This document shows positions 56,499-64,000 of a stretch of 64,000 nucleotides of DNA, one piece after another. How positions within the stretch are numbered: the stretch's first letter is position 1; each line of letters starts with the position of its first letter. The position numbers and the translations under genes were made by a program. The notes below the pieces were generated by a model. The model did not search any database and was not told the origin of the DNA. It saw only the letters and a list, made by a program, of their open reading frames with translations. This DNA is from Desulfobacula toluolica Tol2 (GTDB lineage Bacteria; Desulfobacterota; Desulfobacteria; Desulfobacterales; Desulfobacteraceae), in NCBI RefSeq assembly GCF_000307105.1, contig NC_018645.1:407001-471000 (forward strand), written 5' to 3'.

Positions 56499-57611
56499 TT
56501 AAAAATCAGGTACAAGTACGATTCTCTTATCAGGAGACTGCTTGTGAGCTTCAGCATAAGTTTCCTGTATGGTACTCATAGGCCTGGTCTGGACAAATTC
56601 TTCAAAATTGATTTTTCCGCTGGTAACCATACTCAAGACGGATGGATAATATTCCGGCAGACATCCCCAAGAGCCGATCAACTCTGCATCAAAGGCCATG
56701 AGTCTTGAAATGGAATATTCAACCTTTTGCGGACCAAATCCGACTATAACCATTTTTCCTACAAAGCTTAAGAGTGCAAGACCCAGCTCCTGGCCGGGTT
56801 TGGTCCCGGATACTTCAAAGATTTTCCAGCCGGTTGAGGGCAGGCTGTTCTCTTTTCTGAATGCTTTGATTTCACCGGCAATTTCTTTCGAGGTTTTACC
56901 CATTGAATTAACGACAAAATCCGCACCGTTTTTCAACATGTTATCCAGGCGTTCCTGGTTGATATCAATGGCAACTACATTGGCAGCACCAAGGGCTTTG
57001 AGAATCTGGACCATATATTGTCCAACACCGCCGACACCGATGACAATGGTGTTATCACCCACTTGAACGTCCGCACGTTTTGCTGCCTGAAAAGGAGTGG
57101 TTGCCGCATCAGCAACAACAGCAAGTTTTTCAAGAGGGATGTCTCCACGATTTGTTACTTCGCAAAGATCAATTGCAGGTACTGGTATGTGGCTTGAATT
57201 TCCGCCATAAATTCCCATGCTGTTACCAGGCATTTTCTGGGCAAGACATCTGTTGCCACGTCCTGTTTTACACAGATAGCATTTTCTGCATGGCATGACC
57301 GCAGGGATGATTACTTCTTTTCCAGTCCAGGATTTTACGTCATCGGCTGTTGCCACAACAGTTCCGGAAATTTCATGGCCCAGTGTCAGAGGAGGCTTGT
57401 TTACAGTGGGAACACCAAAATAAAAATATCCAAGGTCTGTATGGCATACACCACAACCTGCTACCTTGACCAGTACCTCTCCCGCCTGAAGTTCAGGAAC
57501 GTCAATTTCGGTTTTTTCAAGTTTGCCAGGCGTTACTTCACCGGTTTCTCTGTCTTTTTTAAATGGTGTTACCATTTGCCAAGTCTGAATTTTATCTGGT
57601 ACAGTTGTCAT
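56499..57611 (-). CDS. bamQ: BamQ: 6-hydroxycyclohex-1-ene-1-carbonyl-CoA dehydrogenase
   Basis: A 370-residue medium-chain, zinc-dependent alcohol dehydrogenase. The catalytic zinc site is in VAGCGVCHTDLGY and GHEISGTV, structural zinc cysteines in MPCRKCYLCKTGRGNRC, and the NAD fold in VIGVGGVGQYMVQILKALGA. In the benzoyl-CoA pathway it oxidises the hydroxyl formed by the dienoyl-CoA hydratase, giving the substrate of BamA. The adjacent SDR and bamA support this assignment. AAGGAG precedes the ATG. Confidence 0.9.
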   Translation of the reverse strand: MTTVPDKIQTWQMVTPFKKDRETGEVTPGKLEKTEIDVPELQAGEVLVKVAGCGVCHTDLGYFYFGVPTVNKPPLTLGHEISGTVVATADDVKSWTGKEVIIPAVMPCRKCYLCKTGRGNRCLAQKMPGNSMGIYGGNSSHIPVPAIDLCEVTNRGDIPLEKLAVVADAATTPFQAAKRADVQVGDNTIVIGVGGVGQYMVQILKALGAANVVAIDINQERLDNMLKNGADFVVNSMGKTSKEIAGEIKAFRKENSLPSTGWKIFEVSGTKPGQELGLALLSFVGKMVIVGFGPQKVEYSISRLMAFDAELIGSWGCLPEYYPSVLSMVTSGKINFEEFVQTRPMSTIQETYAEAHKQSPDKRIVLVPDF

Positions 57612-57718
57612 TTTTTTCTCCTTTTAATTGTCAACAGTGTTTAAACCTTCCAGCAGAACCGGCAAAAAATTTCTACTTAAATTTCGGATGCCGGGTTTTT
57701 GCACTAATTTTGCTTGAA

Positions 57719-57734
57719 TGAATCATTTGATTCA
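57719..57734. promoter_or_regulatory. Perfect 16-bp palindrome upstream of bamQ
   Basis: TGAATCATTTGATTCA, 108 bases upstream of the bamQ start, in a 435-base non-coding stretch. Candidate operator for a dimeric regulator. No clear -35/-10 pair could be fixed beside it; the rest of 57612-58046 shows nothing else. Confidence 0.45.
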
Positions 57735-58046
57735 TTATCACCGTCATCAAGCATCTCCAAGTGTGTTTTGAAGGTAATGCCGGATCATCTCGTTTTCTTT
57801 TTTTCTTCCAGACAAGATTGTTAAAATCAATATCTTTATTATCCATATCTGGCCGATAGCATTGATCACTGCATTTGCTTTGATGGTAAAGGTTTTCTCC
57901 GTTGAAACGGAAATATCCGGCTACTGCCGATTTTCTTTACCAGTTCGGCCTTTATGTTGTCAAGTCTTCGACCTTACAATTGTTTCCGGATATTTTTATC
58001 ATATGTATTTTATTAATTAAAAATATCATCCTGATAGGTTTATTAA

Positions 58047-58229
58047 TTAGCATTTTACTACTTTGACTTTTTTGCCAATCCACTCAGGCGGAAGGTAAAC
58101 CCTTCCACTGTTGCCGCTTGAATTAACGATTTTTTTGATCATTTCTTCACCATAAATCTCAAATTTAACCTTTTTGCGATTGTGATCTGATTCAAGCTTG
58201 TCATGATAGTCTTCATCGCCACTTGTCAT
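58047..58229 (-). CDS. DUF2080-like mini-protein (60 aa)
   Basis: A 60-residue protein with a strong GAGG ribosome site. Its core VKFEIYGEEMIKKIVNSSGNSGRVYLPPEWIGKKVKVVKC matches DUF2080, a small domain annotated as transposon-encoded in archaea and reminiscent of AbrB/SpoVT swapped-hairpin DNA-binding proteins. It has its own promoter carrying the bamB-type operator and is the gene directly upstream of bamQ. It could be a small transcription factor of the locus. Confidence 0.72.
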   Translation of the reverse strand: MTSGDEDYHDKLESDHNRKKVKFEIYGEEMIKKIVNSSGNSGRVYLPPEWIGKKVKVVKC

Positions 58230-58294
58230 GATACCTCAAACTCCTGTTTACAGCGTAGCCATGAAATGGTATATATCAGCTACTAGTTAAATAT

Positions 58295-58323
58295 TTTATA
58301 GATACATTGCAGCTACACGTCAA
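58295..58323 (-). promoter_or_regulatory. Promoter of the DUF2080 gene with the bamB-type operator
   Basis: TTGACG (58318-58323), 17-base spacer, TATAAA (58295-58300). GCTGCAATGTATC (58301-58313) abuts the -10 exactly as in the bamB promoter. Confidence 0.7.
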
Positions 58324-58697
58324 GAATTTATTTTTATTTTTTTTATACCGGTCTTTCTCTGTTATTGTATCTATTATCATCTAAATCAATATTGTTAACA
58401 CCTGATATATTCAAATTTTATAAAAAAAATAAGTCAGTTATAATTAAAAATTGTTTCTATATTAGTTTGCATATCAACCTTATTAGGATCTTGTCCGGTT
58501 CGTTTTGCAACCTTATGCCTTCTTAAATGATTGAGATTTGACTTTTTTTGCAGTGGGTTGGGAAAGATTTATATTGGGGCTTTGTGGTGAGCGGTCTTAA
58601 AATTTTGACGCAATGGCATACTTTTTTATTATAAATAATTAGTTGTCATATCAACCAAACTCATATATTTTTTTATTCCCCAAAACTTTTTTTTTCC

Positions 58698-58761
58698 TTG
58701 ACATGGTTTTGTCCTTTTAAATATAGTGATTAACCTACGTTAGTTATAGTTTCATTGTAAC
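58698..58761 (+). promoter_or_regulatory. TRAP operon promoter with a third operator copy
   Basis: TTGACA (58698-58703) and TATAGT (58722-58727), spacer 18. Downstream lie a quasi-palindrome CTACGTTAG and the motif GTTTCATTGTAAC (58749-58761), which on the minus strand reads GTTACAATGAAAC and matches the other two operators. A leader of about 150 bases with possible small hairpins (CGGT...ACCG) precedes dctP. No gene in 58324-58885. Confidence 0.6.
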
Positions 58762-58885
58762 ACTATTAATTGCATTTCCGGTGAAAGGAGGTGAAACCCC
58801 AGGTAAAACCGTAAGATTGTTCCAAATTACAGGGTCAGGAGCTGATCTTGAGTTCCATTACATTATTTTTTAGGAGATCGACAAA

Positions 58886-59881
58886 ATGAAAAAGATTACA
58901 TTTATAGTTTTTTTGATTTTTTGTTTTAGTTTAATTTTGGGGTTTAATGCAACGGCCAAGACTCAATTAACCTATTCAAATTTTTTTCCCCCCACACATT
59001 TTAATAGTCAACTCGCAGAAAGCTGGTGCAGAGAAGTAGAAAAAAGAACCAACGGTGATGTCATTATCAAATATTTTCCAGCAGGAACGCTTACCAAAGC
59101 CCCACAGACTTATGACAGTGTCGTTCAGGGAATTGCAGACATCGGCATGACGGTTCTTGCCTATTCAAGGGGGCGTTTTACCGTGGCATCTGCCATTGAT
59201 CTTCCCATGGGCTATAAAAGCGGTGTTCAGGCAACTAGAGTTGCCAATGCGGTTTTAAACAAATTTCAACCCGAAGAATTTGATGATTCAAAAATGATGT
59301 TTCTTCATGCCCATGGACCAGGTCTTATCCATACTCGTGACAAAGCTGTTTCAACCATGGAGGATCTCAAAGGCCTTAAGCTCAGGGGCACCGGGACCAG
59401 TGGGCTTGTGCAGGCTGCACTGGGTGCGTCTCCGGTTGGCAAATCCATGAGAGAATGTTATCAGATGCTTCAAAAAGGTGTTGTTGACGGATCTTCTCAT
59501 CCTATTGAGGCTAACAAGGGATGGAAATTAGGCGAGGTTGTTCATTATATGACTCAAAATTTTTCAACCGCTTATACCACCACAATGGCTGTTTTTATGA
59601 ACAAAAACAAATGGAATAAACTTGGTCCTGCCAATCAAAAAATCATAGAAGAAATAAACGCGGAATGGCTTGTAAAGCATGGAGAAGCCTGGGATGAAGC
59701 CGATAAACTAGGTCTTGAATTCTTTTTGTCTAAAGGCGGAAAAGTGATCAGCCTTTCGGATGATGAATCAAAAAAATGGGAGACTGCTGCCTTTCCGGTT
59801 ATTGAAGATTATATCCGGAAAGCAGAGGAAAAGGGTGTGGATGGAAAAGCGGTCGTGGATTTCATCAAAACCAATATGTAA
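58886..59881 (+). CDS. dctP: TRAP transporter substrate-binding protein (DctP family)
   Basis: A 331-residue periplasmic protein with a signal peptide (FIVFLIFCFSLILGFNATAKT). The family core is visible: GIADIGMTVLAYSRGRF, HGPGLIHTRDKAVSTMEDLKGLKLRGTGTSG with the conserved carboxylate-binding Arg, and VDGSSHPIEANKGWKLGEV. It binds an organic acid for uptake. Adjacent to the bam genes and sharing their operator motif, it may take up benzoate or a related aromatic acid; not demonstrable from sequence. Confidence 0.92.
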   Translation: MKKITFIVFLIFCFSLILGFNATAKTQLTYSNFFPPTHFNSQLAESWCREVEKRTNGDVIIKYFPAGTLTKAPQTYDSVVQGIADIGMTVLAYSRGRFTVASAIDLPMGYKSGVQATRVANAVLNKFQPEEFDDSKMMFLHAHGPGLIHTRDKAVSTMEDLKGLKLRGTGTSGLVQAALGASPVGKSMRECYQMLQKGVVDGSSHPIEANKGWKLGEVVHYMTQNFSTAYTTTMAVFMNKNKWNKLGPANQKIIEEINAEWLVKHGEAWDEADKLGLEFFLSKGGKVISLSDDESKKWETAAFPVIEDYIRKAEEKGVDGKAVVDFIKTNM

Positions 59882-59975
59882 TATTGAAGCGTTAATCCAC
59901 GGTAAATGACCGGCTGGTTCTACTAAAGCCGGTCAATTATTTGTTTTAGATTTTAGTTTATAAGCAGGATATTTT

Positions 59976-60470
59976 ATGAACATTTTCTCCAAAGGGCTGG
60001 ATAAATTTTCCGGTCTCTTAAAAATCATCGGTGCCGCCGCTTTGACAGTCATGATGCTGCTGACGGTTGTTGATGTAATTGGTCGTTTTTTCAAGCATCC
60101 TATTTTCGGCTCTGTTGAGCTTGTCGGTTTTCTGGCAACCATTGTGGTTGCAACGGCTTTGCCATATACATATAAAGTTGATGGTCACGTCGGCGTGGAA
60201 ATACTTGTACGTCTGATGTCTAAAAAAAAGCAGATTGTTCTCGAACTTGTAACCCGTACGTTGACTTTTATATTATTCTGCCTGATCACCTGGCAGATGT
60301 TTCTGTATGCAATGGATATACATGAGACAGGCGAAGTTTCCATGAACCTTGAATTTCCCATCTATTACATTGTATACCTGCTCGCTTTTGGTTTGTTGAT
60401 CTTCACTGTTACCATAATAGAGTCTATTTTTCAAAACATTAAAAAATTGAGAGAATTAAAAACAAAATGA
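59976..60470 (+). CDS. dctQ: TRAP transporter small permease (DctQ family)
   Basis: A 164-residue membrane protein with four hydrophobic helices and the DctQ features VVDVIGRFFKHPIFGSVELVGFLATIVVATALPYTYKVDGHVGVEI and the C-terminal FPIYYIVYLLAFGLLIF. It scaffolds the large permease. Its stop overlaps dctM by 4 bases. Confidence 0.92.
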   Translation: MNIFSKGLDKFSGLLKIIGAAALTVMMLLTVVDVIGRFFKHPIFGSVELVGFLATIVVATALPYTYKVDGHVGVEILVRLMSKKKQIVLELVTRTLTFILFCLITWQMFLYAMDIHETGEVSMNLEFPIYYIVYLLAFGLLIFTVTIIESIFQNIKKLRELKTK

Positions 60471-61783
60471 GTCCAACTATTATTGGTATAATCGGTATTG
60501 TCATCATGATCATCATGTTTCTGACAAAAATGCCAGTTGCTTTTGTCATGGCAATTGTCGGCTTTGTTGGATTCAGCGTCATGATCACACCGGATGCCGG
60601 CCTTGTTCTTTTATCGAGAAATGTGTATGAAGTTTTTGGGTCATACGATTTAACAACAATTCCTTTATTTATCCTCATGGGACAGCTTGGATTTAACTCG
60701 GGTATCAGCAAACGGCTGTATGATGCCGGTTATAAATTCATGGGAAGTATCCGGGGCGGACTTGCCATGGCCACAGTTTCCGCTTGTACGGCTTTTGGGG
60801 CAGTCTGCGGCTCCAGTCCGGCCACAGCAGCAACCATGGCTACGGTCGGTCTTCCTGAAATGAAACGCTATAATTATGATGATGAGTTGGCAACCGGTTC
60901 TGTGGCATCAGGTGGTGGTATAGGTATGATAATGCCCCCCAGTGTGGTTTTGATTATTTACGGTATTTTGACAGAGCAATCCATTGGTGCGTTATTTGTG
61001 GCTGGAATTTTTCCTGCATTGCTTGTCACCTTGCTGTTTATTGTCTCCATTTATATCCGCTGCAGGATGAATCCGGAACAAGGTCCTGCCGGTGAAAAAT
61101 TCACATGGATTGAAAAACTCAAGGCTTTGATGGGTCTTGGTGAAACACTGGTCATATTTGTCCTTGTGATCGGGGGCATCTTTATCGGTCTTTTTACTCC
61201 GACAGAAGCAGCTGCCATTGGTGCTTTCGGCGTTCTTGTCGTTGCCATGATCAGAAAACAGATCACCTGGGCCGGATTTGTAAAATCCCTGCTGGAAACC
61301 TTGAGAACTTCATGTATGGTACTTATGCTCATCGCCGGTGCGGTGATTTTTGGAAAATTTCTTGCTGTTACAAGAATCCCTTTTGAAATCGCAGGATGGG
61401 TCAGTGAACTCCAAATGTCCCCCTTCCTGGTGATGGGCGTTATCATCGGGATTTATTTTATCGGCGGATGTTTCATGGACGCTCTGGCATTTGTTACACT
61501 AACCGTGCCCATTTTTTTCCCTGTAGTCATGGAACTTGGCTATGATCCCATATGGTTTGGTATCATTATTGTTATGGTGACGGAAATGGGAGTGATGACA
61601 CCTCCTGTGGGGATTAATGTTTATGTGGTTTACGGGGTGGCAAGAAATGTACTGGAACAGGAAATTCCCTTGGAAAAAATATTCAAGGGGATCGTCCCTT
61701 TCCTTATTGCCGTTATTGTGGGCGTCATCATCATGATGATTTTTCCGATCATTATCCTTTATTTGCCTAATCTCATGTATTGA
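60467..61783 (+). CDS. dctM: TRAP transporter large permease (DctM family)
   Basis: A 438-residue, roughly 12-helix permease with the DctM repeats: TTIPLFILMGQLGFNSGISKRLYD, ACTAFGAVCGSSPATAATMATVGLPEM, IMPPSVVLIIYGILTEQSIG, FTPTEAAAIGAFGVL and the final VMTPPVGINVYVV. It drives Na+-coupled uptake of the substrate delivered by DctP. Ended by a strong terminator. Confidence 0.95.
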   Translation: MSPTIIGIIGIVIMIIMFLTKMPVAFVMAIVGFVGFSVMITPDAGLVLLSRNVYEVFGSYDLTTIPLFILMGQLGFNSGISKRLYDAGYKFMGSIRGGLAMATVSACTAFGAVCGSSPATAATMATVGLPEMKRYNYDDELATGSVASGGGIGMIMPPSVVLIIYGILTEQSIGALFVAGIFPALLVTLLFIVSIYIRCRMNPEQGPAGEKFTWIEKLKALMGLGETLVIFVLVIGGIFIGLFTPTEAAAIGAFGVLVVAMIRKQITWAGFVKSLLETLRTSCMVLMLIAGAVIFGKFLAVTRIPFEIAGWVSELQMSPFLVMGVIIGIYFIGGCFMDALAFVTLTVPIFFPVVMELGYDPIWFGIIIVMVTEMGVMTPPVGINVYVVYGVARNVLEQEIPLEKIFKGIVPFLIAVIVGVIIMMIFPIIILYLPNLMY

Positions 61784-61839
61784 CACAGAGTATAAAAGGC
61801 GAAAATTTATTACTTTCAGGCTTTTCTCCTATTCTTCAA

Positions 61840-61872
61840 TCCCTCCATTTATATCAAATGGAGGGATTTTTT
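61840..61872 (+). terminator. Terminator of the TRAP operon
   Basis: TCCCTCCATTT (61840-61850) pairs perfectly with AAATGGAGGGA (61856-61866) around ATATC and is followed by TTTTTTA. Confidence 0.88.
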
Positions 61873-63265
61873 ATCTGAAAAGTTTCGGATCAATATCAAA
61901 CCGTTTCATGATCTGCTGCAAAGCCTGGCGGTCCATGCGGCAGTGTTTGGCAGCCCGGGTGATATTGCCTTTGCTCATGGAAAGCCTTGCCCCTATATAA
62001 TCGTGATTAAATTCCCTTAAAATTTTCTCTTTTGCTTCCTTATAGGACAAGGATGCCAGGCTATTGTTGTCAAGCCCCGGAAGATTTTTTGTTGTTTGAG
62101 CCAAATCTTTTATGGGGATATCGCAAATGAGCAGGGTATCGTTCTTTGAATACAAAATGCCCTGGACAAGGATATTTTCAAGCTCTCGTACATTTCCGGG
62201 CCAAGGTTGTTTCATCAGCAGATCCATAACCTCGCTGGAAATTTTTTTCAATTTTTTTTTCATTTTTTTGCAATGTTTTGCCACAAGGTGTTCACAAATT
62301 AACGGGATATCGGTGATCCTGTCTCTTAGGGGCGGCAATTCAATGGGAAGTACATTTAACCGGTAAAAAAAATCCTGTCTGAATTCATTGTCAGCCATTT
62401 TCTGTTTCAGGTTCCTGTTGGTGGAGGCAATGATCCTGATATCCACTTTTTTGACCTTTGTACTGCCAAGGGGTTTGATCTCTTTTTCCTGAAGCACCCT
62501 GAGCAGTTTTGTCTGGATGGAAGGCCCGATATCCCCGATTTCGTCCAGAAAAATCGTTCCCTTGTCGGCTTCCTGAAAAAGCCCTTCCTTGTCTCTGGTG
62601 GCATTGGTAAATGCGCCTTTTTTATATCCGAACAACTCACTTTCCAAAATATGTTCGGGAATGGTCGGGCAATTCACCGGGATAAAGGGTTTGTCTTTTC
62701 GAGGACTCAAAGCATGGATGGATCTGGCTGTTAAATCTTTTCCAGTTCCTGATTCCCCTGTGATCAATACAGTGACATCACTTGCTGCAATCAGGTTGAT
62801 TTGATCAAACACCCGCTGCATGGGTTCGCTTTTTCCGATCAATTCAAATGGATCTGTTGCCTTTTCTTTTAACAGCCGCTTGTTTTCTTTTAACAACAGA
62901 CTTCTTTCAAGGGCTTTTTGGATTTTGAAAATTATTTCGTCCTGTTCAAAAGGCTTGGGAATAAAGTCATAGGCCCCTTTTTTGATCGCTTTTACAGCCG
63001 ACTCGATATTGCCGAATGCAGTGAGCATGACCACGGTCAGATCAGGGTAATGGGTTTTAATATGTTCGAGCAGTTCAAATCCGCCCATGCCCGGCATCCT
63101 GATATCGCAGATAACCAGGTCAAAAACTTCCTGTTCCAGGATGGACAGGGCCATTTTTGCTGAAAACGCCCTGGAAACCCTGCAATCAATTTCCGGTTCA
63201 AGGGTTCGCTGCAAAAGCCTTGTCATATCCTGTTCATCATCAACTGCAAGTATAAGTGCCGTCAT
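61871..63265 (-). CDS. Sigma-54-dependent response regulator (NtrC/DctD type)
   Basis: A 464-residue protein: receiver domain (VDDEQDMT, acceptor Asp in LVICDIRMPGMGG, Lys in IPKPFEQDE), AAA+ domain with Walker A GESGTGKDLTARS and Walker B GTIFLDEIGD, and a Fis-type helix-turn-helix at the end (GNITRAAKHCRMDRQALQQIM). The sigma-54-contacting loop, normally GAFTGA, reads GAFTNA. It overlaps the kinase gene by 26 bases. Convergent with the TRAP operon, which it may control; however, no -24/-12 promoter was seen upstream of dctP. Confidence 0.93.
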   Translation of the reverse strand: MTALILAVDDEQDMTRLLQRTLEPEIDCRVSRAFSAKMALSILEQEVFDLVICDIRMPGMGGFELLEHIKTHYPDLTVVMLTAFGNIESAVKAIKKGAYDFIPKPFEQDEIIFKIQKALERSLLLKENKRLLKEKATDPFELIGKSEPMQRVFDQINLIAASDVTVLITGESGTGKDLTARSIHALSPRKDKPFIPVNCPTIPEHILESELFGYKKGAFTNATRDKEGLFQEADKGTIFLDEIGDIGPSIQTKLLRVLQEKEIKPLGSTKVKKVDIRIIASTNRNLKQKMADNEFRQDFFYRLNVLPIELPPLRDRITDIPLICEHLVAKHCKKMKKKLKKISSEVMDLLMKQPWPGNVRELENILVQGILYSKNDTLLICDIPIKDLAQTTKNLPGLDNNSLASLSYKEAKEKILREFNHDYIGARLSMSKGNITRAAKHCRMDRQALQQIMKRFDIDPKLFR

Positions 63266-64000
63266 TTTTATCCTGCCTTTTTTTTGCCTGTATCCCGGAT
63301 CTGTCGGCGGGAAGGCTGATGGTAAAAACCGTTCCTTTGCCTTTGCTGCTTTTTACACGGATATCACCCTGGTGCCGTTTGATAATTCCATATCCAACAG
63401 AAAGGCCGAGTCCCGTCCCCTGTCCAACCGGCTTGGTGGTGAAAAACGGATCAAAAATTCTGGATAAATTTTCTTTTTCAATCCCCTTGCCATTATCCTT
63501 TACCATGATAAGGATTTTGTTTCCTTCTGTTTTCTGAGTGGCAATATCAATTCTGCCTTTCTTGTCAACTGCATGACAGGCGTTGATGACAAGGTTCACC
63601 ATCACCTGTGAAAGCTCCTGGTCATTGCCGATAATATTGAGCCTGTCACCTGTGTGCGGATTTAATGTCATTTCAATATTTCTGAAATCAGAATGGTTGG
63701 ATAAAAATTTTACCACCCCGTCCACCACCTTGTTGATATCAACAACACTCAATGTGGAAGGGCCTTTTCGTGAAAAAGATAGCAGATCCGATACAACGGT
63801 TTTGCAATTGTGTACATGCTTTTCTATGATTTTAAGATCTTCTTGATGCTCTGGTTCCTGTTTTAACAGCAATTGTGTATATCCCAGGATAATCCCCAGG
63901 GGGTTGTTGATCTCATGGGCCACACCGGCTGACAATTCACCTAAGGCTGCCAGCTTGTCTGCCTGGGCAATCTGCTGTTCCATCACTCTTTTTTCATTCA
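63240..64000 (-). CDS. Sensor histidine kinase, 5' end outside window
   Basis: The frame is open through 64000 (…NEKRVMEQQIAQADKLAALGELSAG), so the N-terminal sensor is missing. It has the H-box GVAHEINNPLGIILGYTQLL and HATPase motifs VINACHAVD, DNGKGIE and GTGLGLSVGYGI. Overlap with the response regulator gene shows they are a pair. The signal is unknown because the sensor part is not in view. Confidence 0.92.
   Translation of the reverse strand, partial: NEKRVMEQQIAQADKLAALGELSAGVAHEINNPLGIILGYTQLLLKQEPEHQEDLKIIEKHVHNCKTVVSDLLSFSRKGPSTLSVVDINKVVDGVVKFLSNHSDFRNIEMTLNPHTGDRLNIIGNDQELSQVMVNLVINACHAVDKKGRIDIATQKTEGNKILIMVKDNGKGIEKENLSRIFDPFFTTKPVGQGTGLGLSVGYGIIKRHQGDIRVKSSKGKGTVFTISLPADRSGIQAKKRQDKNDGTYTCS

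Noticed and set aside
58600-58640. Sigma-54 promoter for the TRAP operon (TGGCAT...)
   Set aside because: The downstream TTGC element at the correct distance is missing; a sigma-70-type promoter fits better.

Overview
The window looks like a low-GC, strictly anaerobic, sulfate-reducing deltaproteobacterium of the Desulfobacteraceae (Desulfobacula-like). This is an inference from gene content: a class II (ATP-independent) benzoyl-CoA reductase cluster, an EtfAB/membrane Fe-S oxidoreductase module, a small assimilatory-type sulfite reductase, TRAP transport and abundant multi-sensor kinases. No taxonomic search was possible.

Layout. 1-4.9 kb: two hybrid histidine kinases (the first cut by the window edge) and an HD-GYP response regulator. 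5.2-9.7 kb: a membrane-anchored endonuclease/exonuclease/phosphatase protein, a YgiQ radical SAM protein and TrpB2. 10.0-13.0 kb: a compact selenium-metabolism operon (YedE-type membrane protein, YedF/TusA-like protein, DUF3343 protein, NAD(P)H-hydrate-dehydratase-like kinase, DUF1858-like protein). 13.1-22.2 kb: housekeeping genes (radA, rlmE, yebC, nadA, lolA, an acyl-CoA synthetase, dnaK, grpE, SRP RNA). 22.3-25.65 kb: an apparently intact four-ORF IS21-family element with terminal inverted repeats and a 5-bp target duplication. 25.8-37.2 kb: assorted genes including a divergent ilvY/ilvC pair, cspA, truA, a small sulfite reductase and several unknowns, with most copies of a dispersed hairpin repeat. 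37.4-57.6 kb: a block on the minus strand devoted to anaerobic aromatic degradation: bamQ, an SDR, bamA, a GNAT gene, bamB-C-D-E-F-G-H-I, fdhD, etfB, etfA and an EtfAB:quinone oxidoreductase (EMO-like). 58.0-64 kb: a DUF2080 mini-gene, a TRAP transporter and a sigma-54-type two-component system.

How it fits together. Benzoyl-CoA is reduced by BamB-I to the cyclic dienoyl-CoA. The hydratase BamR is not in the window. BamQ oxidises the hydroxy-enoyl-CoA, BamA opens the ring, and the SDR may act on the 3-hydroxyacyl product. EtfAB and the membrane Fe-S protein would pass electrons from later acyl-CoA (for example glutaryl-CoA) oxidation to menaquinone. FdhD is a cofactor sulfurtransferase that could serve the tungsten enzyme.

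The strongest observation is that both bamE and bamF contain an in-frame TGA exactly where their families carry a redox/Fe-S cysteine, each followed by a plausible bacterial SECIS hairpin. Ordinary gene calling splits or truncates both genes. A selenium-handling operon lies about 33 kb away in the same window. A second observation is a 13-bp motif placed identically, between -35 and -10, in the bamB promoter and in the promoter of the DUF2080 gene upstream of bamQ, with a third copy just downstream of the TRAP promoter. It is a candidate operator for a benzoate regulon.
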